Under the pieces are notes generated by a model. It was not told the origin of the DNA, ran no database searches, and saw only the letters and a program-made list of their open reading frames with translations. The position numbers were made by a program, and so were the translations under genes. Below, in pieces: positions 1 to 9,735 of a DNA stretch of 64,000 nt (position 1 is the stretch's first letter; each line of letters begins with the position of its first letter). The stretch comes from Cinnamomum chago (Eukaryota; Streptophyta; Magnoliopsida; Laurales; Lauraceae): contig CP142453.1 in assembly GCA_038049695.1 (NCBI GenBank), forward strand, positions 20,898,001 through 20,962,000. The letters run 5' to 3'.

Positions 1-157
1 ATGAAAAGATTATCAATGAGGCTGCACCAATTAAAGGTGGGCCCAAGTGGGCCCCATCGAGCTGACTACACACAGTCTACTCATAGGATAACATTTCCCG
101 CCTTTGTATAATGTGCAATTTTATGAAGACCACTTTTGCCTTTTTCATAACAATTTG
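1..157. repeat. Unit copy A, downstream tail, part 1
   Basis: This stretch matches 56811-56967 almost base for base; a few substitutions are visible. It is the left part of copy A of the proline-rich-gene duplication unit, interrupted at 157 by the first LTR element. The last five bases, ATTTG at 153-157, are repeated at 4932-4936 as that element's target-site duplication. No coding sequence is seen. Confidence 0.85.
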
Positions 158-694
158 TGATGATGTCAAAAAGTGGTTTTCGGGCACCACTGGTCAAGTG
201 ATTGGTAAATGATGTGAAATTAATGAAGAGAGAGAGAGTTTATAGTGGTTCGGTCATTGTGACCTACGTCCACTTAAATGATCACTTTACTGCTCTGAGG
301 AGGATATTACAAGGTAGTCAGATACAATGATAGTGAGAAAAATCCATCTTTCCTCCGTTAGTAGGACTCTCCTTTTATAGTCTTTCCCTAACGGGTGGGG
401 AGGATCTCCCGCGATCTCAAACGGTGTACGCTCCAGTCTGGTGGAGTCTCCCGCACCGTCCTCAACAGATGAGCAGATAAGATCTCTTCCGCGGGACTTG
501 GTGAAAGCCGGTAGATGGAACGACGCGTGTGCTGACTCTGTCATTCGATGGATCCGGACCCGGCCCTTAACGGGTAGATGACGACCCGGTCTCATCATGG
601 ACTTGGATCAGTTGGTTTTGACCCGCTATCGTGGACCGAGCTGTTTGGGCCTAACTCGTCACTACGGACCGAGTCATTTGGGCTTGTCCCATCA
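158..694 (-). repeat. 3' LTR of gag-only element
   Basis: It is 537 bp and pairs with 4395-4931. I saw two differences by eye, near 190 (T versus C) and near 388 (T versus C). On the minus strand the adjacent 695-706 reads as a purine-rich tract (core GAGGGGC), the expected polypurine tract, which makes this the 3' LTR. Confidence 0.93.
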
Positions 695-829
695 TTTGCC
701 CCTCAATGTCTCGCGCCAAAGAAGGCTTTGAAAGGGAGACATTTCGAAAATCTAGGCTTCTTCATGCCAAGCAATTTGTAGCTTTTCTGAACACTGAACC
801 TCCTTTTAATATATGCCCTCTGCATAGGG

Positions 830-2230
830 GGTCCGGGGGTGTCCCCCGGCGGCGGTCGAGCTGGCCCCCGGCTAGGGGCAGGGGGCAGCGCCCCCGGACC
901 AAAAAATCTTGCTGGCGACGGAAGTGCTGAACGGGGCAGGTGCAGGGCGCCTAGGCTGGGCGAGGAGCATGGAGGAGATGGGCGCCCAAGGTGCTGCTGG
1001 CACTGGTGCTGGGCGCCCAGCCTGGGAGAAGAGCATGGAGGAGATGGGCGCCCAAGGCTGCTGGCGAGACGACCAAGGCCAGACGGGGCGCCCCAGGCTG
1101 CGGGCGAGGCGAGCAAGGTTGGGCGCCCCTACTGCGGGCGAGGCACACACCCAGGTGGGCGAGCAAGGCTAGGGCGCCCCCACTGCGGGCGAGGCACGCA
1201 CCCAGGTGGGCGAGCAAGGCTGGGCGCCCGGGGCGTTGCAGCTGTTGGGCGAGCTGCTGCCGCGGGCGAGGAGCGTTGGGCACGGGGAGCTCGGGCGAGG
1301 AGCGCTGGTGGGCGCTCAGGCGGGCGACCCTGCTGCTGCGCTGGCTGCGCGTGGTGGGCAGGCAGTCGACGCCGGACGGTCAGGCGCGGCTGGTGCGGGG
1401 TCCCCTGCTGCGAGTGGCGAGAGTAGTCAGGGCGCCCAGGCAGGCAAGACGCCAAGAGACGTGCGCCAGGTGGGCGAGCAGGCGCCCGTGGCCGTGGCGA
1501 GCGTGGGGATGAGCCAGGCGGGCGGGGCGAGGCGAGGCCGTGCGCCAGGCGGGCGACCGTGGCCGTGCGCTGGGCGGGCGAGGCGAGATCGGGCGCCAGG
1601 CGAGGCGAGATCGGGCGCCAGGCGGGCGGCGTGCTGGTTGGCGAGGCAGCGGGCGCCCCTGGCAAGGACGGCGAGGCAGCCTGGGATGCACTTACTGCTG
1701 GTGGGCGCCCAGCACCTGGCAGGCGCGGGCGAGTGCGGGCGTGGGCAGGCGCGGGCGAGCGTGGGCGCTGGCGGGCGAGGGCGAGCGGGCGCTGTCAGGC
1801 GCGGGCGAGCGCTGTGGCAGGTGCGGGCGCGCGGGAGTGGGCGAGCGCTGGCTGGCGCGGGCGCACGGGCCTGCGTCTGGTGCTGGGCGCCCAGGCTTGG
1901 GCGAGGAGCGCAGGTGTGGGTGGGCACTGGTGCTGGGCGCCCAGGCGATAAAGCCGAGGATCACTTGAGGCACTAGGTTATGGAGAGGGAGCCCATGCTG
2001 CTGCCGAGCGTGCACATGGAGAGGGCGCCCATGTTGCTGCTTTGGCTAACGGAAGGGGCTGTGGGCCCCCTTGTGGCGCTGTTACAGGCGCGGGGCGCCC
2101 CTGTGGTGTTGGACGCTTAAGGTGCTGGGAGCCAAGGTTGGGCGCCCGTGAGTCGTTGGGTGCCTGAGAGGTGCTGGGTGCCTAATAGATGTTGGGCACC
2201 TGGGTTGGGCGCTCAGCCTGCTGCTGCTAG
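830..2230. repeat. G+C-rich low-complexity block of GGGCGCC / GCGGGCGAG motifs
   Basis: This is about 1.4 kb of degenerate, interspersed short repeats built on TGGGCGCCCAGG, GCGGGCGAGG and CTGGGCG. It lies between the 3' LTR and the 78-bp repeats. Long open frames occur in nearly every frame on both strands, as expected when AT-rich stop codons are depleted; none resembles a protein family. It is much richer in G+C than the AT-rich host flanks. It is probably an expanded untranslated segment of the element. Confidence 0.8.
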
Positions 2231-2529
2231 GCGAGCAATTTTTTTTTCTTTTTACAATTGATTGGCTGTTGTGCCAATGTGGGCGAGTACGCAGGTGAGC
2301 AGCTACTCTAGTCCATTGGGCACCAAGGGATGCTGATCCAGGCGAGCAAAATGAAAACTATTTTGGGCGAACAGACAGTGTCAGGTGCCCTTATAGGCGC
2401 TGTTCCAGCTGGTTTGGCTCATTTGGGTGGCCAGACAGTTGGGTACGCTAATTTAATGTAGTCCCTCGGGTTGCAGATGGCCTGGTGAAAGAAGCAGACT
2501 GCTTGCCTGAGAGCAAAGACAGCTGAGGA

Positions 2530-3040
2530 TTGCTCGTGAGAGAGCTTGAGACCGTGCTTTTGGCGCCCCATGAAATAGCCGCTAAGTTAGGGATTGGCTG
2601 CCTGTTTGAGAACAGTGCAGAGGTAGGCCAAACTTCTTTGACGACCCGCGAGAGAGCCGCTAAGCTGGAGATAGGCTGCCTGTTTGAGAACAGTGCAGAG
2701 GTAGGCCAAGCTTCTTTGACGACCCACGAGAGAGCCGCTAAGCTGGAGATAGGCTGCCTGTTTGAGAACAGTGCAGAGGTAGGCCAAGCTTCTTTGACGA
2801 CCCGCGAGAGAGCCGCTAAGCTGGAGATAGGCTGCCTATTTGAGAACAGTGCAGAGGTAGGCCAAGCTTCTTTGACGACCCGCGAGAGAGCCGCTAAGCT
2901 GGAGATAGGCTGCCTGTTTGAGAACAATACATAGGCCAAGCTTTTTTGGCGATCCGCGAGAGAGCCGCTAAGCTGGATATATAGGCTGCCTGTTTGAGAA
3001 CAGTGTAGAGGTAGGTTAAGCTTTTGGCGATCCATGAGAT
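2530..3040. repeat. 78-bp tandem repeat, about six units
   Basis: The anchor GCCGCTAAG recurs at 2578, 2656, 2734, 2812, 2890 and 2964, giving a period of exactly 78 bp except the last (74). Because 78 is a multiple of three, units stay open in one frame on each strand as a 26-residue repeat (plus strand 2530-2934; minus strand through 2448-3077). The array sits immediately downstream of gag on the minus strand. It may extend Gag or be an untranslated repeat; no family match is recognised. Confidence 0.9.
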
Positions 3041-4346
3041 GATTCACCTCGCCTGGACCTGCTGACTTCCTCAGCATTTATATATTTTTGAGTTTTTGAC
3101 AACAGCTCAGGCATGCTCTTTGGTGGTCGCTTCATTACTGAAAAGAGGAAACGGGATGAGCGGAGGCCTCCCAGAAAGGCGGTCATGGTGACTTTCTCGT
3201 TGGGCTCCTCGACTTGGATGACCTCCTCGTTAAAACGAGTGAGGTAACTCCTCAGACTCTCATCTTGTTCCTGTTTTATGCTGAGTAGGTGGGTGGCAGG
3301 CTTCTGGTGGCGGTGTCCTCCAATGGAGTGCGACACGAAGGACTTGGTTAGCTCTGCAAAGGTGGAGATGGAGGCCGGTGTTAGGCTGGAGAACCATTGT
3401 CGTGCAGAGCCCTTCAACGTAGTGGAAATGCTCTACACATGATCTCGTCAGGGATGTTGTGTAGTTGCATTAGGGTTTTGTAAGTTTCCAAGTGATCCAG
3501 CGGGTCCTTGGTTCCATCAAAAGTCTCTATGGTCGGCATTTTGAATTTTTTGGGGAGTGGATAGTTCGCCACGGCTGGTTTGAAGGGTGTGTCTGTTCGC
3601 TGTACCAGGTAGTCTATTGATTCTGGTACCTGTGCCTTCATGGCATTGAAGACATTGTCAATCTGGTGTTGCATCTCTTTGATCTTCTCGTCCCAATGGT
3701 TGGGGGCTTCCCTTGACTGACCTCTGTAGAGACTCTCGCCTTTCAGGCTGTAATTCTCGCTTCCCTCCTCCTGGAACTCAGGATCCTCATCATTGGAAGC
3801 AGAGGGAGGATGTGGAAGTCCACCGCGATTCGACCCGCTTGGGACCCCTCCTGGGGGAGGAGGTACGTCGAGATGAGCGTGGCCTTCAAGATCGACCAGG
3901 AGTCTTCCGTGTGGGACGACAGGCGGAGCTCCAGCAGATGTGCCATGGGCGTGGGCACGATGATGACAGGCGCCCAGGGCGCCATGATGATGGGCGCCCA
4001 GGGGTATTCCTTGACCTTGGGCGCCCAGGGGAGGGTGTCGTCGGTTGGCGCCTCGGCCTCGGGCACCGTGTGGACGGGCGCCCGGGTGAGGTGCCCCTCT
4101 GCGTGGAGCAACCGGTTGCTCTGAGCGCGGTACTTCCTGCGGCCCTGCACCTAGTGCTCCTCCCTGGCCTGCCAGCATAAGCTGCAATATTTGTTGGTTC
4201 TGAGTCACCAACTGCTGCATGGTCTCCAGCATCTGCTGAGGAGAGGGAGCGGGAGCATTCGGTGCAGGGTTGGTCGGTGGAGGATTACCCTCGCCTTCTT
4301 GCGAAGGATTACCATCTTGTTGCCTTGTTGACCTGGTGATTGGCAT
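3016..4346 (-). pseudogene. Retrotransposon Gag, frameshifted
   Basis: Gag would form the particle that packages element RNA. The most plausible start is the ATG at 4346 (MPITRSTRQQDG); the upstream ATG at 4427 lies inside the LTR. The first frame runs to 3414 and contains a glutamine-rich helix, a low-complexity insert rich in GAQG/GAHHHG-type peptides, then the conserved lead-in to the gag domain (PLPKKFKMPTIETFDG). A single-base shift near 3420-3430 moves the core (SARQWFSSLTPASI through the FLGGLRSSRF region) into the frame 3417-3016, so full Gag cannot be read without a frame change. The retrotransposon gag domain (PF03732 type) is clear; no CCHC zinc knuckle is seen. Confidence 0.85.
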
Positions 4347-4375
4347 AGCTTCTGAGAAAAGGGAATTTTGTTCTT

Positions 4376-4391
4376 CCCACAGACGGCGCCA
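4376..4391 (-). other. Primer-binding site, tRNA-Asp type
   Basis: On the minus strand, three bases inside the 5' LTR, the sequence reads TGGCGCCGTCTGTGGG. The TGGCGCC core is the complement of a tRNA-Asp 3' end, used by Tat/Athila-group Ty3 elements. It fixes the orientation of the element. Confidence 0.75.
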
Positions 4392-4394
4392 AAC

Positions 4395-4931
4395 TGATGA
4401 TGTCAAAAAGTGGTTTTCGGGCACCACCGGTCAAGTGATTGGTAAATGATGTGAAATTAATGAAGAGAGAGAGAGTTTATAGTGGTTCGGTCATTGTGAC
4501 CTACGTCCACTTAAATGATCACTTTACTGCTCTGAGGAGGATATTACAAGGTAGTCAGATACAATGATAGTGAGAAAAATCCATCTTTCCTCCGTTAGTA
4601 GGACTCTCCTTTTATAGTCTTTCCCCAACGGGTGGGGAGGATCTCCCGCGATCTCAAACGGTGTACGCTCCAGTCTGGTGGAGTCTCCCGCACCGTCCTC
4701 AACAGATGAGCAGATAAGATCTCTTCCGCGGGACTTGGTGAAAGCCGGTAGATGGAACGACGCGTGTGCTGACTCTGTCATTCGATGGATCCGGACCCGG
4801 CCCTTAACGGGTAGATGACGACCCGGTCTCATCATGGACTTGGATCAGTTGGTTTTGACCCGCTATCGTGGACCGAGCTGTTTGGGCCTAACTCGTCACT
4901 ACGGACCGAGTCATTTGGGCTTGTCCCATCA
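4395..4931 (-). repeat. 5' LTR of gag-only element
   Basis: It is 537 bp, equal in length to 158-694. A minus-strand TATAAA lies at 4611-4616 and is the likely U3 TATA box. TSD ATTTG follows at 4932-4936. Confidence 0.93.
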
Positions 4932-5752
4932 ATTTGCAATACAAACCTTCTAACCACTATGCATGACGTTCTACTATCACAACTCACAGAAATTAGTGGC
5001 AACGGTCAAAAGAAAAAATCAAATCTTCAATGATAAATTCCTCCATCACTCTACTTCTTTGCCTCAGGCCCAAAGACAAAAATTAGGAATCCACAATTAA
5101 TGGATTGAATTAGGGTACGTTCGTGTACCGGCAATTTCTATGGAAAGATGAGATTGTCACATCAGCAAAGTCTATGATTTTTAAATACCTCGGACAATGT
5201 TTTTTGCCAAAGTTAGAAATTCATATTTGGTGCAAATTTTTTTCCTCAATGAATTGGTGCTAATGTTGTTTGGTGCGGTTGCAGATTTCTTATTGAAAAG
5301 TAGTATTTTAGAGGGGAGTAAGGAAATAAAGTAATAAAGATGGTAGAAGTTTTCTGTGGAAATGGACTTCTCATACCTTACCATAGGAACTCTATTTCAA
5401 AGCTTTTCAAGGAAAATGCTGATATAGCAGAAAAGAATTTTCGCAGAAAATTACCGCACCAAATGCATGAAAAAATAATTTTTCGTATAAAAAAATATAT
5501 TTTATGTATAAATCGGCCACACAAACTTGCCCTTATACAAGTCTAGTTCTTCAATCCTAAGATATTCCAACACCTCCGTGAGTGCAAAATTGGATTAGGA
5601 TCATCCAAATCTGTATCCCACGTAGCATCGCTATCTCCCCACTAAAATGGAATGGAATGAAATGATGCCTTGGGCGTGAACTGTGTAAGTTCACATCATA
5701 TTAGAGATATCCGATTCACCGACACCAGCGGTCCACATTCACATATCATTAT
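4932..5752. repeat. Unit copy A, downstream tail, part 2
   Basis: This continues the match to copy C (56963-about 57822). It contains a Harbinger-like MITE at 5113-5532 that copy C also has, so that MITE predates the duplication. The stretch ends in ATTAT (5748-5752), the TSD of the second LTR element. No gene is seen. Confidence 0.85.
5113..5532. mobile_element. Tourist/PIF-Harbinger-like MITE (copy A)
   Basis: Terminal inverted repeats GGGTACGTTCGTGTA and, reversed at the right end, GGGCAAGTTTGTGTG are flanked by TTA on both sides (5110-5112, 5533-5535). The TTA target duplication and G-rich termini are typical of PIF/Harbinger. There is no transposase ORF. Confidence 0.65.
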
Positions 5753-6492
5753 TGTAAGTGCAGAAATAATAATACTCACAAGATCAGGATGCCTCTTAGG
5801 ACTTACTCAATGCATGGAGGAGATAGCTGCGACGGTATGAACCTGAAAGAGGAGAAAGACAAAGGTCAGAGGACCCTGGCTATGGGCAGCGCAGGGCTCT
5901 CCGATGCTTAAGTCAGCAATGGATCGGAGAAGAAGAAGAAGAAAGACTGAGTGTCTATGTGAGAGTGCTTACCCCTTGCTCCCTTTGGCTCGTGCCTTAT
6001 ATATGGAACAGTCTGGGGTGAGTGCCAGTGGGCTTGGTGATGTGACCTGGGTCACATCAGCCCACAAAGTCATTAATGAAGGTCCATCATAGCCCTCTTT
6101 GCATTTAATGTGGGTCCGATCAGCCCACACTACATTTAATGTGGGTCCGATCAGCCCACAATGCATTTAATGCCAGTCACATTGGGCCTGATCCTGCCCT
6201 GATCTGGTGGTGGCTGAAGTCCCATCAGATCCCTTCCTTGGGCCTTGCCACGACAGGGCCGTGGCTGTTAGCTGCAGGCGCAATACTGCATTGCCAAGCT
6301 TGCGTTGCCGAGACTGAACGGTATGCGCGGCCGAACTGAATTCCGTTTGGCCGAGACCAGCACGTAGTGCCGAGACCGATATGGATCGGATCGTAGCCGA
6401 GATCAAGAGAAATGGCTCCTACACATCAGCATATCCGAGCGCACCCTTGCCGAGACCAAGAGGAACAGGTTCCAGAAATGGGCCCCCACACA
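5753..6492 (-). repeat. 3' LTR of Tat element
   Basis: It is 740 bp and ends in CA before 6493. The adjacent minus-strand tract at 6493-6505 (GAACTGAGGGGCTAT) is the polypurine tract. Four differences from the 5' LTR were counted by eye. Confidence 0.93.
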
Positions 6493-6866
6493 ATAGCCCC
6501 TCAGTTCTTGACCTCTAGGGCTCTCTCGGGTACTAGGGTTAAGAGCTGGACTGATCCCCCGCACTAGGTTTAAGAACTGAACCGGTCTCCCGAGACGGAT
6601 AGTGCTCGCCTTCCATCCGCTTTTGTTTAAGGGTTCTGACTCATTCGGCGCCAGACTCCGCCGCTGCTTCGTTTGCCAGAGATAATAAAGGGGGCAATAA
6701 ATGCGGGGCTATGATTAGTATGGGAAGACGAACCATCATCGCAACAGCGCCACGCGTTATTGCCTGGTAGGCTCTCTTGTCTTTTCGAGGGGACGTGAGA
6801 CGCAAGCCGAGGTGACGTCTCACGCGTGTCCCGCTTCGAATTCCGGAATGGCGCCCATTCCTACCC

Positions 6867-6874
6867 TTTATATT
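6867..6874 (+). promoter_or_regulatory. Candidate TATA box for the antisense ORF
   Basis: TTTATATT lies about 315 bp before the ATG at 7189 on the plus strand, inside the element. The region between could be a 5' leader; GTGAGT near 7054 and a pyrimidine-rich TTCAG near 7182-7186 could bound a leader intron. This is position and consensus only. Confidence 0.35.
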
Positions 6875-7188
6875 CACCTGCGTCTCCCTCCTTTGTCATC
6901 TCTGCAATCTAACCCTGTCGAAGCTCTGCTGGAACTTTTGCTCGTCAAAACCTTCACTGCCAGAAACACCTCCATCGCCTCCTAGCTTCGTCTAGGACTT
7001 CATTGCGGGCCGGTGAGGGATCAACGGCCTGATTTGTGACTTCGCCCGAGTCTGTGAGTCTCCCTACCTCGATTCTCTTCTCTTTTCATTCTGTATTTCT
7101 GTCCTGACCCCACCTAGGGTCTCCTCCGTTCTTCAGACATTCCACGGTTTAGACCTCTAGAGATTGTTAGGGTTCCTTAGATTCAGAG

Positions 7189-9414
7189 ATGGGGATTTTT
7201 ACTCACTGGATAGATTCCCAGTCGGGCCTGGCAACTCTTAGGAGAGTCTATATGATCCCAGACGATGTCCAGATCATGGCAGCCGACCCCTCCATCTACT
7301 CATTTCGCAACGGCTGGATGCCGTTTCCCCTGATAGCCGTGATCGAAGGTGGGGTCAGATTCCCCTTGGCCCCCCTTCTTAGGTCTTGTTTGGAGACCTG
7401 GAACCTTAGCCCCTGTCAGTTAATGCCCAATGGGTATAAGATCATCATGGGCATCGCCGAGCTGAATAGGATTCTAGACATCAGCCTCGGCGTCCATGAT
7501 ATAGAGGATATATATGACCTCTGCAAGTCTAGGGAGGCGGGCACCTATTATCTTCGCGTCAAGGCGAGGTGCCAACCCCTCGTCACGGCGCTGGAGGACT
7601 CCAATAAATACGCCGGAGATGACCGCCTGCTCGTCTCGGGAAACTGGGAGTTCGGCGAGACCGAGACCGAAGCAACTAGGAGGGTCCGAGTCCCTCGACG
7701 CCTCGGGACTCCACCGAGTAAAGACCTAACCCCCTGGGTTTCCGATTTCTTTCTTATGTTTGATTTCTGCTGCCGGATTCTAACTCGGCTGTTTTTCGCA
7801 GGCCTTTCTGAACGCAAGCGCGAAGCCCAGCTGAACGGTTGGAGAAGGCACTCACCTTGGCTGAACAAGGTGTACTGCTACCACGGCCACCACACAAGAG
7901 CTGCCTACTCTCTTCTGAAGTACGAGCCGAGATATGTGTCTTATACACGGAAATCCGGCAACCCGGAGAGATTCGCCCCCGATCTAGCAGAAACCAGCGG
8001 GACCGTCTCGGTTGCGGGAGCGTCCGCAACGTTGGCCGTGGTCACGGGCATCCCGCTAAGGGAAATTGAAGAATATACCTCCGGAGCCGAGGTAGACTCT
8101 CCGACAAGGGAAGTTGAGAACTATTCTTCGGGAGCCGAGGCCGAAGCCGACAATATGGAGAGGCACAGGCCTGCGTTTCAGCCGCGGAATCTGGCGGACA
8201 CCGTCCTCGGTGGCGGTAGACAGGCTGCCGCACCCCGCACTGCCCCGCCCTCCTTCGGGACCATCGTCCCTGCCAGAGTTGAAGCCCAACCTCCCCCAGA
8301 CTCGGAAAGCGAGAGGCCGAGGAAAAAGGCGAAGGGGAAGGGGCTGGATCAGGAGGAGCGATCACGGCAACGTTCACCCCAAGCTGCGAGGGAGAGGGCA
8401 GCGGACGTGGTGCCCACTCCGGCGGTTCCTCTGGTGGAGAGTCGCTCCGAGACCCAGGCGGCAACGTCCTCGGGTGCCGAACCGGCCGAGTTCAGGCCGG
8501 ACATGGAGCTGAGGAAGGGGAGGCCCCTAAATGCTGAGGATAGACTGGTGGGGAGCCCGGATGTCATTGCGGCGCTCAGCCGAGCCTGTGCACTCCCCAA
8601 GGACATGGAGAGGCACAGGTCGGAAGACTCCCCCCTGCTGCTTATGAGGACCATACAGCACTCCCTCGCTGTAAGTGCCCGACTTTCCTGGTCACAGGTG
8701 TTTCTATCTTTTGATATTTCTTGCTTTCGTGCTGAGCTTTTTTCGTTTGCTCCGCTGCAGGCTGTCCAAAGGCTCCAGATAGTCGCTGACAGAATAACGG
8801 AAGAGGACAACCGGCTGGCCCGCCTAGCAAAGGAAAAGCAGAGAGCCGAAGCCAAACTGAAGGCGGCCAAGGAGGAGCTGAAGGCGGAGGCGGCCAAGAC
8901 TGCAGAGCTCAATGCTCAATCAGATATAATGGCCAGCGACCTCTGCAAAGCAAGGTCAGAGAGCTTCGAGCGGCAAACGAAGCTCCAGGCAGAGGAAAAG
9001 AGGTCGGCGGGGTTCAAGGCCGAGCTGGAGCTGGAAAGGAAGGCGAAGGAGGAACTTCTTGCATCGAAGGAGGAACTCCTTGCATCGAAAAAAGCCGAGG
9101 TCGATGCCGCCTTCTTGGAGGGGACTGAGGAAGCTGCGAAAATTTATGTTGATCAAATCACAGCACTCAGCCCGAAGTTGTATCGACTCGGCTGCAAGGC
9201 CGTGTTGAAGAAGATGGGGGTTCCTGCAGATGATCCGATATATCAGAATCTCCCCAAGCTCGGAGATGAGCCCCTAGATGAAGCCCTGGCCGAGACCCCT
9301 GCCACTCCGGCCGAAGTCCCTTCCGAGCCAACGCCTGACCCTGTTGAAGAAGCTCCTCAAGCCGAGGCCGCCGTGGTCGTTATCGAAGACATAGAAGCAG
9401 GGCAGTCGACTTGA
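7189..9414 (+). CDS. Antisense extra ORF of the Tat element (Transposase_28-like, coiled coil)
   Basis: This 741-codon frame lies on the strand opposite gag-pol. Residues about 20-130 (IPDDVQIMAADPS, GVRFPLAPLLRSCLE, LSPCQLMPNGYKIIMG) resemble the family filed as 'putative gypsy-type transposon' (PF04195 type), whose function is unknown. A Pro/Ser/Glu-rich middle follows, then a long Ala/Glu/Lys coiled coil at about residues 525-650 and an acidic tail. Two segments look like spliceosomal introns: 7718-7801 (84 nt) and 8671-8760 (90 nt, GTAAGT...GCAG). Both are multiples of three, so the frame is open spliced or unspliced; spliced length would be 683 residues. It converges on pol across the 49-bp array. 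Such antisense ORFs are known in Tat elements. Confidence 0.75.
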   Translation: MGIFTHWIDSQSGLATLRRVYMIPDDVQIMAADPSIYSFRNGWMPFPLIAVIEGGVRFPLAPLLRSCLETWNLSPCQLMPNGYKIIMGIAELNRILDISLGVHDIEDIYDLCKSREAGTYYLRVKARCQPLVTALEDSNKYAGDDRLLVSGNWEFGETETEATRRVRVPRRLGTPPSKDLTPWVSDFFLMFDFCCRILTRLFFAGLSERKREAQLNGWRRHSPWLNKVYCYHGHHTRAAYSLLKYEPRYVSYTRKSGNPERFAPDLAETSGTVSVAGASATLAVVTGIPLREIEEYTSGAEVDSPTREVENYSSGAEAEADNMERHRPAFQPRNLADTVLGGGRQAAAPRTAPPSFGTIVPARVEAQPPPDSESERPRKKAKGKGLDQEERSRQRSPQAARERAADVVPTPAVPLVESRSETQAATSSGAEPAEFRPDMELRKGRPLNAEDRLVGSPDVIAALSRACALPKDMERHRSEDSPLLLMRTIQHSLAVSARLSWSQVFLSFDISCFRAELFSFAPLQAVQRLQIVADRITEEDNRLARLAKEKQRAEAKLKAAKEELKAEAAKTAELNAQSDIMASDLCKARSESFERQTKLQAEEKRSAGFKAELELERKAKEELLASKEELLASKKAEVDAAFLEGTEEAAKIYVDQITALSPKLYRLGCKAVLKKMGVPADDPIYQNLPKLGDEPLDEALAETPATPAEVPSEPTPDPVEEAPQAEAAVVVIEDIEAGQST

Positions 9415-9735
9415 CTTCCTCTTTCTTCTTATAAAATGTAGTCTTTGTTTCAAACTATTTCAATGTAAGCTCCAGTGTATGTATCAATGTTATCAATGAA
9501 AGGCCCTTTCTCATATTTGTCTCCTGTGTGGTGTGGCTTTTATTTGCTTTTCCTTTGTACGCTTTCCGTGAGTGTTATGAATCTGGGTGTGAGTTCGGAC
9601 TAGAGTGGACCGGTTAGATTAGGGTTCTCTGTGAGCGCTCCGACCCCTTGGAGGCCTCTTTTATTTCGGCGAGACCAGAGAACCGTATCGGACCTGTCAA
9701 GGCGGTGGTAGACTGGGTACCATCATCGACTGATG
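9415..9735. other. 3' flank of the antisense ORF
   Basis: This holds an AT-rich likely 3' UTR (for example ATAAAATG near 9432 and AATGAAAGG near 9494 as polyadenylation-like signals), then sequence grading into the divergent first units of the 49-bp array. No gene is seen. Confidence 0.4.

Larger units (their letters stand above)
158..4931 (-). mobile_element. Gag-only, non-autonomous Ty3-type LTR retrotransposon (TR-GAG-like)
   Basis: The element has two 537-bp LTRs (158-694 and 4395-4931), TG...CA ends and a 5-bp TSD ATTTG (153-157, 4932-4936). A primer site with the TGGCGCC core lies beside the right LTR and a purine tract beside the left LTR, so it reads on the minus strand. The 3.7-kb interior encodes only Gag; I find no protease, reverse transcriptase, RNase H or integrase. 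The rest is a 78-bp tandem repeat and a very G+C-rich low-complexity block. This architecture fits the known class of gag-only terminal-repeat elements that depend on proteins supplied in trans. LTRs differ at about two positions. Confidence 0.9.

Noticed and set aside
839..1976. Long overlapping ORFs on both strands
   Set aside because: They arise from a G+C-rich low-complexity repeat with few stop codons in any frame; the peptides are Gly/Arg/Ala or Pro/Ala strings with no family.
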